Origin: Melastoma dodecandrum
Taxonomy: Eukaryota > Streptophyta > Magnoliopsida > Myrtales > Melastomataceae
Length of the DNA: 64,000 bases
NCBI GenBank assembly: GCA_029817715.1
Contig: JARUPY010000164.1
Coordinates: 376,001 to 440,000, forward strand
Direction of reading: 5' to 3'
The position numbers and the translations under genes were made by a program. This document shows, piece after piece, positions 32,436 through 44,353 of this stretch (position 1 is its first letter; the number at the start of each line of letters is the position of its first letter). Under the pieces are notes generated by a model. It made no database searches. It had not been told where the DNA came from and saw only the letters and a program-made list of their open reading frames with translations.

Positions 32436-34545
32436 TGTTGGGACGGTTTTGATGATGAACCGGATCCTCTGTACTACAGAAGGTCAAACATTCTATTCTA
32501 CGGAAGCTTCTTATATTAAGGGCTTTATGTAAGAATCATTTTATAACTAAATGATTAATTGATGATTATTTAATTATGAAATACAATCACATCGATCAAG
32601 ATAATTATCTAATCGAATCATATTGATTTAGTCACCAAATAATCATATTGGAGATAATATTTTTATAGAAGAAAATGTATCTCTCTATATATGGAAAGGT
32701 TCTACTAGATGGTCTACAGAGTTCTGTAAGCTCTTACGACCTCTACATGACCGTTATTTGGTTGCAAATCACCACCACCTGTCCAGATACATTCTCAAAT
32801 GTGTCTTTATCAGGATGGAATGAATCATTACCCATATGGAAGTAAATCAACGATTATTTCTATATGGAGAAGGTTATCGAGCAGAACCTTCTACGATACC
32901 TTCTATGATGCACTATTCATGGAAAATATATCATGATCTTATTCTGATTTATTTTCTATCTGAATACTTGAACGTGTATGTTATTATTCATTTTGTCTAC
33001 TAACCTTTAATTTCTTATTTTGCAGATTGTTAATTTATCTTTTCCTTTTTGCATTTTCTTCTTTGAACTTTGTGTATAAAAGGGCCACGCCTTCTCAAGA
33101 AAAAAAATAGTTATTACTAGTTCTTTTCTGACTGAAAGCGTGAGCTTTAGTTCTTTCATTCTTTCATTTGTTTGAGTTAGTCACACGAGGAGCACTAGCG
33201 ACGGACGGCTGCATCGTTGGTGATGCCTTCTGGGAGAGTGACTCGGGGGCTCGAGGGACTCGGTTGGAAGCTGCAGGAGACGTTGTTGGAAGCGTGTGTA
33301 CGTGGGCAACGTGCAGCGGGCCGGAGAGAAGGGATGAACCTCGGGAGCACAGAAGGTGAGGGACTAACCAGCTTCTGTTGTGTAGAGCTCTGTTTGCAGG
33401 AACCTAGGACGGAGGCTGCCGTTTGCTTGCGTGGGGTTTTCCACATGCTTGCGCAGGGTCTGCTGCGTGCTTGCATAGGGTATGCTACGTGCTTGTGTGG
33501 GGTACGCCACATAGTCGCTATCTCGAGGAGATCATCCAGGTCGTGTGGAGCCGCCGGAGGGAAAATCCATCCTTGAACAGAGGTCGCTGTTCGCTTGCGT
33601 AGGGTTTGCGACGTGCTCGCGTGGGGTCGCCACGAAGTCGTATCCTTGAGAGGATTGCGCATTTGGTTACCTTTGATAGTCACACTCACGTGTGCACCTC
33701 TATGCAGCACAGAACTCTACAGTCTGTGCATACATTTTCTTTGTCACTTTTGCTACAGAACCTTACGGTCTGTTTAGTAGAAGATCGACAACTCTTGACA
33801 TAGAATCTTTCAGATCTGTGTTTTATAATTAAGTCATTTCCTATACAGAACCTTCTGTTGTGGATTGACACTCTTGGTACAGAACCTTACGGTCTGTGCA
33901 ACACTTTCTGTAAGACAGAGTCCTTGGATCTGTTCTATAGAAGGTTGACGCTTACAGTACATAATCAATTGATCTGTGCTATAAAAGGTCAACACATCTG
34001 ACACAGAACCTTCTGGTCAGTGTCGTGCTTACCTTCTTCGACGCAGAACCTTCTGGTCTGTGTTGTGCCTTACCTTCTTCGACACAGAACCTTCTGGTCT
34101 GTGTTGTGCCTTACTTTCTACGATACAGAACCTTCTGGTCTGTATTGAGCCTTAGTTGCTATAGTACAGAACCTTAGTGTTTGTGCTACGTAACAAACCT
34201 CTATGGTATAGAACCTTCTGGTCTGGGCTCTACCACTCAAACATCTATTGTACAGAAGGTCTGCTTTTAGTTGATATCATTTGTGCAACTTGTACTAAGA
34301 TACATTTGAGTGGAAACCATCCAAATATCTGGGTGAAGTGTGGACGTAAGCAATTTGCTGAACCACTATAAAAATCCTTGTGTCCTATCAAACAAATTGC
34401 GAACACACTAGAACGTTCTGTTGTACAGAAACCTATCTACGGTTCTGTTTGACAGAAGCTTACTTTCCGCTGCGGGGTAAAACGAAAAAGTGTTAAAATC
34501 CAAATTTGGTAATTAACACTAATTCACCCCCCTCTTAGTTTAACA
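32436..34545 (+). repeat. Copia 5' LTR (2.1 kb)
   Basis: The TATA box GTATAAAAGGGCC is at ~33073-33085. Downstream are a GC-rich segment with ~27 bp sub-repeats (CTTGCGTGGGGT, GTACGCCACAT; ~33420-33640) and a run of near-palindromic units of the ACAGAACCTTCTGGTCTGTG type (33730-34240), including a tandem ~38 bp repeat at ~33995-34150. Long ORFs on both strands over 33195-33710 follow from this composition and are not taken as genes. Confidence 0.9.
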
Positions 34546-34546
34546 A

Positions 34547-34562
34547 TTGGTATCAAAGCAGG
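34547..34562 (+). promoter_or_regulatory. Copia primer-binding site
   Basis: TTGGTATCAAAGCAGG, one base after the LTR end. Initiator-Met type with a G-to-A change, as in the host gypsy element. Confidence 0.8.
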
Positions 34563-34639
34563 TTTCTACAGAGGCTTAACAGCTTGTTGTAGATCCTTGA
34601 AAAGGCTCTTACCAACTACACGTTCTTCTCCACAAAAGC

Positions 34640-34935
34640 TCTTAGCTCTGTGACTGTTGCTATTCTGTAGAAGCCTACGCTCTATCAGAGTCAACCCGCT
34701 ACTCCACAGAAGCGTTAAGCTCTGTGAATATCTACCTAGTTACTATTCTGTAGAAGCCTACGCTCTATTAGAATCAACCCGCTACTCCACAGAAGCGTTA
34801 AGCTCTGTGAATATCTACCTATATCTATTCAGTAGAAGCTTACGCTTTATCAGAATTTAACTCCTGTTCCACAGAAGCTTACGCTTTATCAGAATTTAAC
34901 TCATGTTCCATAGAAGCACTTTGTTCTGTGAGAAA
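34640..34935 (+). repeat. Tandem ~86 bp repeats in the copia leader
   Basis: Three to four units each contain TCTGTAGAAGCCTACGCTCT, then ACTCCACAGAAGCGTTAAGC and CTCTGTGAATATCTACCTA. The last units are shortened. Each unit holds two half-palindromes of the element-wide CAGAAG/CTTCTG motif. It is non-coding. Confidence 0.75.
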
Positions 34936-35187
34936 CGTTTTGTTGCTCTACGCCTATGGTACATTTTACAGAAGCATACTTTCTGTAAATACCACAGTTG
35001 GCATTTTCTACAGAAGCCTGCTGCTCTACAAATTTAACAACTGCTACCTGAAAGGTGATTCTCATCTTGTCACATTGACACTTGTTCTCTGTTTAACAGA
35101 GGCTTGTTTGTTGACTTGACAACTGACTTCTACCCAACAGAAGCTTGCTCCTTTGTTGAGGTTCTACGCTATATTCGTCAACATTCT

Positions 35188-36998
35188 TGTTGACAAGATT
35201 TTGATGATGAGTCAAACAGCAGGTTTGACCTGCTATGACTTTACAGAAGCTGAAACCTCCTGTAACGAAGATACGCTTCGTAAGAGAGGAAAATATCATG
35301 AAAATATTTTCTTCACCCTCCAAGGATCATTTCAGATCAAGAGACGTGATTAGAGAATATTTCCATAAATAGATATTTCAATAATAAATTATTAATTAAT
35401 TATTGATTATCTTAATTAAATTATTAATTCAAAAAGAGAATATTCTTAGGAATATTATTTGGATTAATATTTCGTCCAGATACAATGTTTTACTTGTCTG
35501 GAACGAATCAATTATTTTGGGAATAAATCGTTGATTATTTCCTTATATAGAAGGTCAAGTTGCTGTTACTGGCCGAACCTTCTGTAATGCATTATCTGGT
35601 TGTCAAAATAAGACAAAATTAAATCTGGAGGTTCCAACCAGATATTTGCACGACCCCATCATCATATTTCTCAAGTTGGAAATAAAATATTCTTTCTTTC
35701 CAACTATAGAAGGTTGCTGACCGATTTAGGCTCTAACCTTCTGTAAGATGAGATCTCGTGATTAGATTATTCGATTGATCTAAAATCAATCAAATATTAT
35801 CCCTAAATGATTTTTACACGTTGGGGATGAATCTGGTCACTTTACGTTTTTGGCAAAATAAGTTTCCTTATTTACAGGAGGACGGAACCTCTATATAAAA
35901 GAAAAACCTAAAAACAAAAAATATAGATCAGAGGTAAGTCTTGACATTTTGGCAACGTTAGCGGGTGGTTAACGTGTGTGCAGGTGTGCAGGACGGATTC
36001 TCCAGGCGAGAGTTCTCGCAGGAGGTAACTACAGCGGGTTGATCGTGGGTGAAGCCGCTCCGGTGACTTCGTTGCGTACGGATCTGAAGGACTCGACCGG
36101 AACTTTGTCGGTGACGTCGGACTGCGTGCATCAGGGCCTGGGGAAGGGTTCGTTGGTGGCGAGTAGGCGTACAGAGTTGGTCGGAGAGAAGGAGTCCGTA
36201 GCAGGGGTTCAGTGGTGAGGGATCTCCAACCTTCTGTAGTTGGTTATTTTGTTATCTGTGCGTTTGCAGCAGGTGTGCTTTGGTGAAGCCACTCCGTGGG
36301 CGTCGTTGGCTGCAAAACCGAAGGACTTGGCCAGGAGTGCTGTCAGTGAAGCCGGGTGGGCGTACAGCAGGTCGAAGAGAAGGTTGTTGCAGCAGGCGTA
36401 AGTGGTGAGGGACTGAAACCTACTGTAGTCGTATTATCTTTATTTGTTTTGCAGATTAAACCAAAAAGACAAAAAGAGAAGCATATCAGAGGCATCCAAA
36501 CACTTGGATAAAGCGTCATCAGATCTGTTCGCTGATCCACAGAAGGAATAGCCCGCTACAAAGTCACAGAAGGCTGAAGCTTCCAGCCAACGTTCTGTGC
36601 TTGCTCAAGTCTGGTTGATTTCCTTGTGATTCGACCTAGACACATCCTAAACACAGCAAGAGTGTTTCTTGCATTGGTAAAGCTTGTCTTAGCGTCCCGT
36701 GGTCAAAGAAATTGTTTTCTTACACCACAGAAGGTTTTACCTTCTACACTGTAATCTCTATACGAGTTATTAGTGAAAAGTGACCGAAAGTGGACGTAGG
36801 TGATTTCACCGAACCACTATAAAATCCTTTGTGTTCTGCGACTCATTTCGAAGTCAATTTCACACATTCCGTAATTACAGAAGCTTGAAGGCTCTGTAAA
36901 TTACAGTAAGTTACTTCCGCTGTGAGGGTTGTGAAAAAGCGTTTAAGAATTCCTTAATTGGACTTAACACTAATTCACCCCCCCCCTCTTAGTATAAT
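35188..36998 (+). repeat. Second, diverged LTR-like copy inside the copia leader
   Basis: It starts TGTTGACAAGATTTTGATGATGA, parallel to the LTR start TGTTGGGACGGTTTTGATGATGA. It has an AT-rich section, then a TATA box CTATATAAAAG (~35892-35902), then a GC-rich section with GTGAAGCCGCTCC. It ends with GTGGACGTAGGTGATTTCAC, GAACCACTATAAAATCC and TTAACACTAATTCACCCCCC, all colinear with the LTR 3' part. At ~1.8 kb it is nearly full length. A gag ATG follows 48 bp later. The primer site expected after it is not recognisable. Confidence 0.75.
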
Positions 36999-37046
36999 CT
37001 TTGGGCCAACAATTCTGTTCTATAGAAGTTTTACTCTATTGAACAA

Positions 37047-39917
37047 ATGGCTGAAAACTATAATGTGCCTAAACCACATGTTAGGAATCCTCCCATTTTC
37101 GATGGTAAGAATTTTGCCTATTGGAAAATTCGAATGAGCGCATTTGTTGATGCTATTGACGAAGACTTATGGTCTTATATAGAAGATGGTCCACCTTCTA
37201 TACCAGAGGACAAACGATTTGATCGAGATGGCCATCCTACACGGGAATACCTTAACATCAGACGACTCACTAAAACGGCAAAGTATTTGATGTTCAATGC
37301 TATGTCAGAAGGTGAATTCGTCAAAGTTTCAACTTGCACTTCGGGCAAGGAAATCTGGGATAGACTTGTCACCATGTACATTGGGACAGACCAGATAAGA
37401 GAAACTAAGGCAAATTTCTTAATTCACCAATATGAAAATTTTACTATGAAGGTTGATGAATCTGTAGAACAGATGTTCCAGAGACTCAACCTTCTAGTCG
37501 ATGCCCTAACTCATTTGGGCAAAACCTATCAAAATTCTGAACTAGTTCGAAAGGTTCTGCGTACTCTACCCAAATCATGGGAAGCCAAGAAAACGGCTAT
37601 AGAGGAAGCTAAGGACCTCTCTACTCTTCGACTAGATCATTTGATGAGCTCCTTAATCTCATATGAGATGGAAAGATCCTCTCAACCAGATATAAAGAGA
37701 GCACCCGTCGCTTTCAGAGCATCAGAAGAACCTACAGAAGGTTCGGATGATGAAGCAGAAGCTGATTCGGATGATGAACTCGCAATGATAGCTAAACACC
37801 TTTTGTGGTTCGCCTCTAAAAAGCGCTTCAATAAGAGAAGTCAACATTACATGGGCCCAAAGTCGGTTACATGCTTTGAATGCAAAAAGAAAGGACACTA
37901 CAAAACAGAATGTCATTTACTTAAAGAAAAGGAGAAACCTTCTCCTAAATACAAGTCCAAGAAAGCAACAGCTGCTTGGGCAGAACTTGATGATTCTGAT
38001 GATGAGGAAGCACAAATGTGCCTCACAACTCACGCAGAAACTCAAAATGAACTTCATACCTGCTTTCAAACAAAAACTGTTGAAAGTGAATGGTATTTGG
38101 ATAGTGGATGCTCCAGGCACATGACCGGAGACCCATCCAAATTTTCTCAATTGACTTTACAATGTGGAGGGTCGGTTAAATTCGGTGACAATAGCAAAGG
38201 CTCTGTCATCGGCAAAGGTACCATTGGAAGTTCTGACTCCATGGTCATCGATGAGGTTCTGTTGGTTACAGAACTCAAACATAATTTGCTGAGCATTAGC
38301 CAGCTTTGTGACAAAGGTTATAAAATAACTTTTGATCAAGACAAGTGTTCCGGAATCCTGAACAATGAAGTTCGCTTCATTGGGACCCGTAAGAGGAATA
38401 TCTATACCTTGACTCAGAATAGCTTCTGTACTACAGAAAATTGCCTTCTGACAGTCAAAGATGAAAGCCTACTATGGCATAGAAGGTTGGGACACTCCAA
38501 GTTTAAATTGTTATCCAAGCTTTTGAAAAAGGATTTGGTTAAGGGATTACCCAATATCCGTTTTGAGCATGACAGCTTCTGTGAAGCATGTTCACTTGGA
38601 AAACAAACTAAGTCATCATTCAAATCTAAGAATGAAGTCTCTATTACACAGCCACTTGAACTTCTACATATGGATCTTTTTGGACCTACTAGAGTTCAAA
38701 GTATTGGTGGTAGAAGATACTGTCTAGTTGTGGTTGATGACTACTCTAGATACACGTGGGTTAAATTTCTAACTCACAAGAGCAATGCTTTTGAAATCTT
38801 CATTAAGCTAGCTAAGAAATTACAGAATGAAACTGGATCTTCTGTAAAAGCTATAAGAACGGATCATGGTACAGAGTTTGAAAATCATGACTTCTCTACT
38901 TTTTGTGACGAACATGGTATCGATCACAATTTTTCCGCACCAAATACTCCTCAACAAAATGGGGTAGCTGAACGGAAAAATAGAACTCTGATAGACATGG
39001 CTAGAACCATGACGTGTGAGAGTTCTGCTCCACAGAACCTATGGGCAGAAGCTGTTAATACAGCCTGCTACATATCAAACAGGGTTCTACTTAGACCCAT
39101 ACTTGAGAAAACTCCCTATCAACTATACAGGGGGAGAAAACCGAACATCTCCTATTTTTACTCTTTTGGAAGTCCTTGTTTTATCTTGAGACCTTCTAAG
39201 GACAATTCAGGAAAGTTCGAAGCTAAGACAGATGAGGGCATCTTTCTCGAATACTCTTTGTCTAGCAAAGCTTATAGAGTTCTAAACAAAAGAACTTCTA
39301 CTATAGAGGAGTCTATTAATGTAAAAATTAATGACATTCCTACTATCAATACAAGAAATGTTATATCTCTAGAACCTACAAAAGATGCTGTAGAACCTCC
39401 ACCCTCTACGAAAGAGAAGGGGGAACCTTCTGTTCATGAATCTAAAAATGATCTTGAACAAACAAATGATAATTATGAAGAACATTCTCGTAATAATCAA
39501 CAAAGTGATATTAGAGCACCTGCTCTTTATCAAAGATGTCATCCTATAGACCAAGTCATAGGAGATCTTAATAGAGGCATACAGACAAGAAGTTCTGTAA
39601 ATGCTTTCTATGAACACTCAGCTTTTCTATCACAGAAAGAGCCAGAGAATATTGATGAAGCTCTCAGTGATCCAGATTGGATACTTGCTATGCAAGATGA
39701 GCTTAATCAATTTGAAAGGAGCAAAGTGATGTCACTTGTTCCTAAACCTCACAACCGTTCCATAATTGGAACTAAATGGGTTTTCAGGAACAAACCAAAT
39801 GAGTCTGGCATTATTGTAAGGAACAAGGCCCGACTCATTGCAAAAGGGTATTCTCAACAAGAGGGTATCAACTTTGATGAGACATTTGCTCCTGTAGCTC
39901 GTCTCGAGGCAATATGA
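37047..39917 (+). CDS. Copia gag, protease, integrase and start of RT
   Basis: 956 codons, opening [16 protein letters not shown]. Gag covers residues ~1-290, with a CCHC knuckle [14 protein letters not shown] at ~276-289. The aspartic protease has DSG in [11 protein letters not shown] (~349). The GAG-pre-integrase HHCC region is around LLWHRRLGH (~475-520). The integrase catalytic core has its acidic residues in HMDLFG (~542), RTDHGTEF (~606) and GVAERKN (~643). RT begins around residue 900 ([11 protein letters not shown]). The frame stops at TGA 39915-39917 within the conserved RT stretch and continues in the same frame after it, so this is a single nonsense change (a CGA to TGA transition is likely). 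The protein is otherwise intact. Confidence 0.93.
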   Translation: MAENYNVPKPHVRNPPIFDGKNFAYWKIRMSAFVDAIDEDLWSYIEDGPPSIPEDKRFDRDGHPTREYLNIRRLTKTAKYLMFNAMSEGEFVKVSTCTSGKEIWDRLVTMYIGTDQIRETKANFLIHQYENFTMKVDESVEQMFQRLNLLVDALTHLGKTYQNSELVRKVLRTLPKSWEAKKTAIEEAKDLSTLRLDHLMSSLISYEMERSSQPDIKRAPVAFRASEEPTEGSDDEAEADSDDELAMIAKHLLWFASKKRFNKRSQHYMGPKSVTCFECKKKGHYKTECHLLKEKEKPSPKYKSKKATAAWAELDDSDDEEAQMCLTTHAETQNELHTCFQTKTVESEWYLDSGCSRHMTGDPSKFSQLTLQCGGSVKFGDNSKGSVIGKGTIGSSDSMVIDEVLLVTELKHNLLSISQLCDKGYKITFDQDKCSGILNNEVRFIGTRKRNIYTLTQNSFCTTENCLLTVKDESLLWHRRLGHSKFKLLSKLLKKDLVKGLPNIRFEHDSFCEACSLGKQTKSSFKSKNEVSITQPLELLHMDLFGPTRVQSIGGRRYCLVVVDDYSRYTWVKFLTHKSNAFEIFIKLAKKLQNETGSSVKAIRTDHGTEFENHDFSTFCDEHGIDHNFSAPNTPQQNGVAERKNRTLIDMARTMTCESSAPQNLWAEAVNTACYISNRVLLRPILEKTPYQLYRGRKPNISYFYSFGSPCFILRPSKDNSGKFEAKTDEGIFLEYSLSSKAYRVLNKRTSTIEESINVKINDIPTINTRNVISLEPTKDAVEPPPSTKEKGEPSVHESKNDLEQTNDNYEEHSRNNQQSDIRAPALYQRCHPIDQVIGDLNRGIQTRSSVNAFYEHSAFLSQKEPENIDEALSDPDWILAMQDELNQFERSKVMSLVPKPHNRSIIGTKWVFRNKPNESGIIVRNKARLIAKGYSQQEGINFDETFAPVARLEAI

Positions 39918-40787
39918 ATGTTATTAGCCTACACTTGCTTTAACAACTTTAAGTTGTATCAAACGGACGTAAAAAGTGCATTCCTCAATGGAGAAATCAA
40001 AGAAGAGGTCTATGTAAGTCATCCTCCTGGTTTCGAGGATCTGCAACACAGAAACTACGTCTATAAACTCTCCAAAGCTCTATATGGTCTTAAACAGGCT
40101 CTTAGAGCATGGTATGAGAAACTTAGCTTCTTCCTTGTCGAAAAGGGCTGCAATAGAGGAAGAGTAGATACCACTCTCTTTCTCAAACACAGAAGCAATC
40201 ATCTCATTGTTGTCCAGATCTATGTCGATGACATCATCTTTGGATCAACTGATGAAATGCTCTGTGATGAATTCTCCAAACTCATGACAAGTGAGTTTGA
40301 GATGAGCATGATGGGAGAACTCACATTCTTCCTTGGTTTACAAATTCAGCAGACTGCAGAAGGTACATTCTTACACCAAGAAAAGTACACTAAGCAGCTT
40401 CTGAAGAAATTCGGCCTAGAAGGCACGAAACCTTTGTCTACACCAATGGGTACTAATACTCAAATGGACAAAGACGAAAATGGTAAAGAACTAGATAGTA
40501 AGCTCTACAGAAGCATGATAGGCTCTCTTTTGTGCCTTACAGCTTCTAGACATGATATACTATTTAGTTTGTGCCTCTGTGCTAGATTTCAATTGGCACC
40601 TAAAGAATCTCACATGATTGCGGTCAAGAGAATCTTTAGATATCTACAGGGCTCTGTAAACCTTGGCATCTGGTATTCAAAGAAATCAAACTTTGATCTC
40701 ACTGGATATTCCGATGCAGACTTCGCAGGAAGTAAGGTCGACAGAAAGAGTACAAGTGGTACTTGTCAGCTCATGGAAACATGTTGA
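39918..40787 (+). pseudogene. Copia RT and RNase H, after the nonsense codon
   Basis: In-frame continuation of the polyprotein for 289 codons. RT active site YVDD at 40222-40233 ([11 protein letters not shown]). [17 protein letters not shown] precedes it. RNase H starts at ~40690 ([20 protein letters not shown]). The frame is lost near 40770-40787, where the following part continues in another frame, which indicates a small deletion. Confidence 0.92.
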
Positions 40788-41164
40788 TTTCATGGTTTTC
40801 CAAGAAGCAAACTTCTGTTTCCCTCTCCACTGCAGAAGCTGAGTATATAACAGCTGCAAGCTGCTGTGCACAACTCCTGCGGATGAAACAACAACTTGAG
40901 GACTTTCGTCACTCATTTACAAAAATACCGATCAAATGTGATAATACTAGTGCTATTAGCCTTGCTAAGAATCCAGTATATCACTCCAGATCGAAGCATA
41001 TCGAACTCAGACATCACTTTCTGAGAGATAATGTACAACAGGGTTCTGTTAGGGTAGAATACATTAATACTGAACACCAATTGGCTGATATCTTTACTAA
41101 ACCTCTGGATAAAGAAAAATTTTTCTTTTTCAGAAGCGAATTAGGAATCTGCTATCCTATATAA
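40763..41164 (+). pseudogene. Copia RNase H C-terminus, frameshifted
   Basis: Reads [20 protein letters not shown] and then HYIELRHHFLRD-type sequence (SKHIELRHHFLRDNV), the usual end of copia RNase H, and terminates at 41164. It belongs to the preceding RT frame but is displaced by the frameshift at ~40770-40787. Confidence 0.9.
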
Positions 41165-41828
41165 TGTCTTTCATAAGACAAAGAAAAGTTAAGTAAGTAC
41201 TTCAGAAACTAACTACAGAAGGTACATAAGTGTACACTTTATTATAGAAGGTGCAAACCTCTGTTTCTACACTACAGAGGGTACACATTCGTACACCTCA
41301 CCATAGAAGGTAGAATATTTAGCTTTCTATATAATAGAAGGTTGAATTCCACCATCTATTTTTCAAAAGGTATAACTACATATATACCTTAAATCTAACT
41401 TGGTAATTTCCAATTATTTGAAAGTTTACGTCTGGAGATATCAAATATCATCCAATAAAATTTTTTAATCAATATCGTCTCTATTAGGAAATTAATAATC
41501 CTAATAAGTTATATTTGGATACAATTATCCATTATACCTCGCTCTTCTGTGAAGAAGAAGCTCCAACAGAAGGTGACGAAAGATTTTATTGCCTTGTTGA
41601 AGACCCATCCGTCTCACTCGGCTTTCTTTCTCACTTTTCTCTGATGCATGTCAGTTATGATATGACATCTTAAGGAGATTTCTTGGGCGGGAAAATATTT
41701 TGTTTCCAAAACCGCCTTTGAGAGAATTCCTTAAACCCACAACCGTCGCCTATTCTTCACATATTTTCCTTCAGCCCTAAAACTCTCTCTTTCATTCTTG
41801 CCCTAACCTCGAAACCTTCAATTTCTCT
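41165..41828 (+). other. Copia spacer between pol and the extra ORF
   Basis: Non-coding, with many ACAGAAGGT and AGAAGGTT phrases (41210-41380), then an AT-rich part. A CCTATTCTTCACATATTTTC stretch just before the next ORF may be part of a promoter or splice acceptor region for it. Nothing definite. Confidence 0.5.
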
Positions 41829-43760
41829 ATGACCATGACGCCCAAAGCAAAATTCTTGAGGAGAAAGGCTAAGGCCGAAAGAAAGAAGGCTCGCGCCTCT
41901 GGATCGGAGAAGCCTGCCTCATCTGCAAGCAAGACTCCATCCCCTTCCTCGCCGGAGAAACCCATCTCTCCTGCGAAGGACCAGACCATTGCTGCCGTTG
42001 AGACTCTCGATGGCATGCCTCCCATCTCCACAGACGAAGGACCAACCAAAGTCCAAGTCTCCGTGGAAGATACAACCCAGAAGGAACATCCGATCGCCAT
42101 GACGGTGGAACCCTCTGTGCCTCAGCCCTCTGTGAAGGGTTTTATTGCGGGTAGTGATGCACTCACTGTCGCCCCTACTGCTGAGATCGCCGCATCTAAT
42201 GAGGAGGTAGAAATCCCCCCTGCTGATGATGTGCTTGATGAGTCTGACAAGGAAGTTCCCACTCCTGTCATCACCGTCTCCCCCGATCTCAAGCTAAAAG
42301 GAGTAGCTTCTGAGCCACAGAAGGCATCTCGGAAGCCTAGAGCCACTCCTACCAAAAAGCTTCTCCATGATGCCATGAAACCCGGAGGAGTCTCGTCTAG
42401 GACCAGGTTAAAACGGAAAGAGCCCGAAACGGTTAGCACCTCTATCATTGATATGGCTGCCAAAAAGACCAAGTCCCCAGAGAAACTCGTTCCTGAGGAC
42501 ACCTTCACAGAGGACCTGGATTCGTTTATCTTTCCAGTAAATCCTCTTGTTTCCAAGAAGGAGATAGAAACTGTGTTGGCCGATGATAAACTGTCTAAGT
42601 GTGATGCTGCGAGTAGGCAAATTGCCACTTTTAAGCGGACAGACTTTAACTGGTTTGCGGCTAATAGACTTGATATTGCCCCTCTGCTGGATAGAATCGG
42701 TTTAAAAACCTTCTGTGAAACCTATGTAGAGCTACCTGTCTCTCGTTTGAGAGAATTATATGCGAACATCACGTTCCATGAACAGAGTCCGCATGTCAAG
42801 TTCATAAAGACAGTCATTGAAGAGGTCACACTGGTATTCTCTGCCCATGATGTGAATCAATTGTTCAGCTGTGTGGAGCATGATCCTCTGATGGACATGG
42901 AAAGAGAAGAATCCTACAGCATCATCTTAGGACAGAAGGTCCAAGCGACCAAGTACCTTGAGTCCACAAAGCTGGATCTCAAAACCCGCATTCTACATCG
43001 AGTGGTTCTGTTCTGCCTTCTACCAAGAACTGGAAGCATCGACACCATCACCTCCAATGATGCGATGTTGATGGCTCATATCCTGAAGGGCATTCCCTTT
43101 AATCTTGATTTGCTGGTGTTCTCCCACATGAAAAGATGCTGCAATACGGCTGGGAAAGCTCTCCCTTATGGCCAGGAAATCGCCGGCCTTCTGAAATTGG
43201 CTCATGTCTCTACTAATGCTTCTACTTTTCATGAAAAGTGGAAAGTCGGCACTTTTGGACAACAAATTATAGCCAGCATGCATTATGTGAGAAAGGGCTC
43301 TACCTGGACCCTGAAAGGCAGGTCACAGGATTCTGCGCGTGATGATGAGGATATGCTTTTGGAGGTCAAGAAGAATGCTGAAGCATCTTCTGCTCGACTC
43401 TCTGCTGCTAAGTCTGCTGGTCGGAGACGTCCTTCATCATCTGTTGAAGCTCAAGTTCTTGTGGATAACACAGCTCTTCTCAATCTAGGGAAAGACATCC
43501 GCGTCCTTCAGCGAATGGTCACTGACCTGATTCGCTTAGTGGAACGTCAGGACAACGCGAGCATCTGGAAAAGGATTCTGCTGAGTCTGAGGAGTGATAT
43601 CCTTAGTTGCTGTTTCTTTTTCTCTTATGCATTTTTAGCCAGACCAAAAACTGCTTTCTGTGGTCTACTAGATTGTAATAAGTGCCACATAGTGGACACA
43701 TTTTCTTTACAGTACGGTATTGAACTTTCAGTTACACCTTCTGCAATATATTCTGCATGA
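41829..43760 (+). CDS. Extra ORF in the envelope position of the copia element
   Basis: 643 codons, uninterrupted. The N-terminus is very basic (TPKAKFLRRKAKAERKKARA) and is followed by a Ser/Pro/Glu-rich disordered stretch to ~residue 190. A second basic cluster (KTKSPEKLV) comes next. A globular region at ~residues 250-500 (FNWFAANRLDIAPLLDRIGL, LPVSRLRELYANITFHE) resembles the plant family annotated as putative plant transposon protein. The C-terminus has one hydrophobic patch (ILSCCFFFSYAFLA, ~590-605). There is no N-terminal signal peptide, so a classical viral envelope is not supported. Sireviruses carry an env-like ORF here. Its role is unknown. It is better preserved than pol. Confidence 0.75.
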   Translation: MTMTPKAKFLRRKAKAERKKARASGSEKPASSASKTPSPSSPEKPISPAKDQTIAAVETLDGMPPISTDEGPTKVQVSVEDTTQKEHPIAMTVEPSVPQPSVKGFIAGSDALTVAPTAEIAASNEEVEIPPADDVLDESDKEVPTPVITVSPDLKLKGVASEPQKASRKPRATPTKKLLHDAMKPGGVSSRTRLKRKEPETVSTSIIDMAAKKTKSPEKLVPEDTFTEDLDSFIFPVNPLVSKKEIETVLADDKLSKCDAASRQIATFKRTDFNWFAANRLDIAPLLDRIGLKTFCETYVELPVSRLRELYANITFHEQSPHVKFIKTVIEEVTLVFSAHDVNQLFSCVEHDPLMDMEREESYSIILGQKVQATKYLESTKLDLKTRILHRVVLFCLLPRTGSIDTITSNDAMLMAHILKGIPFNLDLLVFSHMKRCCNTAGKALPYGQEIAGLLKLAHVSTNASTFHEKWKVGTFGQQIIASMHYVRKGSTWTLKGRSQDSARDDEDMLLEVKKNAEASSARLSAAKSAGRRRPSSSVEAQVLVDNTALLNLGKDIRVLQRMVTDLIRLVERQDNASIWKRILLSLRSDILSCCFFFSYAFLARPKTAFCGLLDCNKCHIVDTFSLQYGIELSVTPSAIYSA

Positions 43761-44353
43761 TGGTTTTGCTCTTTCTGCTCTACCCTCTGCGAGAATTAAA
43801 ACTACCTTCTGCACGTTGGTTATGAATGCTACGTCATACGTTCTGCAAGAAATTTACTCTTCTTTATCAACCTACATTCATCTTCTGTTTGATATGATAA
43901 AAAGGGGGAGAAAATTGTGTTGAGGGGGAGTATCTAGCTCTGTATTGGTTATAGAAAAATCCTAGATTTTCTATAACTTCAATGGGTCGTAGAAGACTAT
44001 ACCGTCTACGGTGTAGAAGCTTATGAGACTGATACAGCTCATAATCGCAACCTTCTGTAGGGAATGCGATTTGTGATCTTTTAAAGTCACTATTGCTGGG
44101 AGAGCAAAATTATAATATCATCTTTTTGTCGGGCTAAATACAGAAGTTCCACGCTCTGTATAAATCACAGAAGCCTTTGTGCTCTGTAACCTTCTTTACA
44201 GCAGAAGCTTCTATGCTGTGTTTCACTAAAACCTTATGGTTCTGTAAAAACGTGAGACTCATACTCTCACTTATTAAGGGGGAGTTAGGGGGAGTTCTTG
44301 CAAAAACATTTCCCTCAACGATGAATGTTTTGTCATCATCAAAAAGGGGGAGA
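43761..44353 (+). promoter_or_regulatory. Copia 3' non-coding region with multiple polypurine tracts
   Basis: Purine tracts are AAAAAGGGGGAGAAAA (~43898-43915), GAGGGGGAG (~43922-43930), AAGGGGGAGTTAGGGGGAG (~44277-44295) and the LTR-proximal AAAAAGGGGGAGAT (~44340-44353), directly before the 3' LTR TG. The last should be the primer for plus-strand synthesis. The extra copies are a Sirevirus-like trait. Confidence 0.8.

Noticed and set aside
33195..33710. 171-codon minus ORF and 119-codon plus ORF in the copia 5' LTR, with similar ORFs at 45075-45495
   Set aside because: Both strands are open because of a GC-rich repeated block in the LTR; presence in both LTRs follows from LTR duplication.
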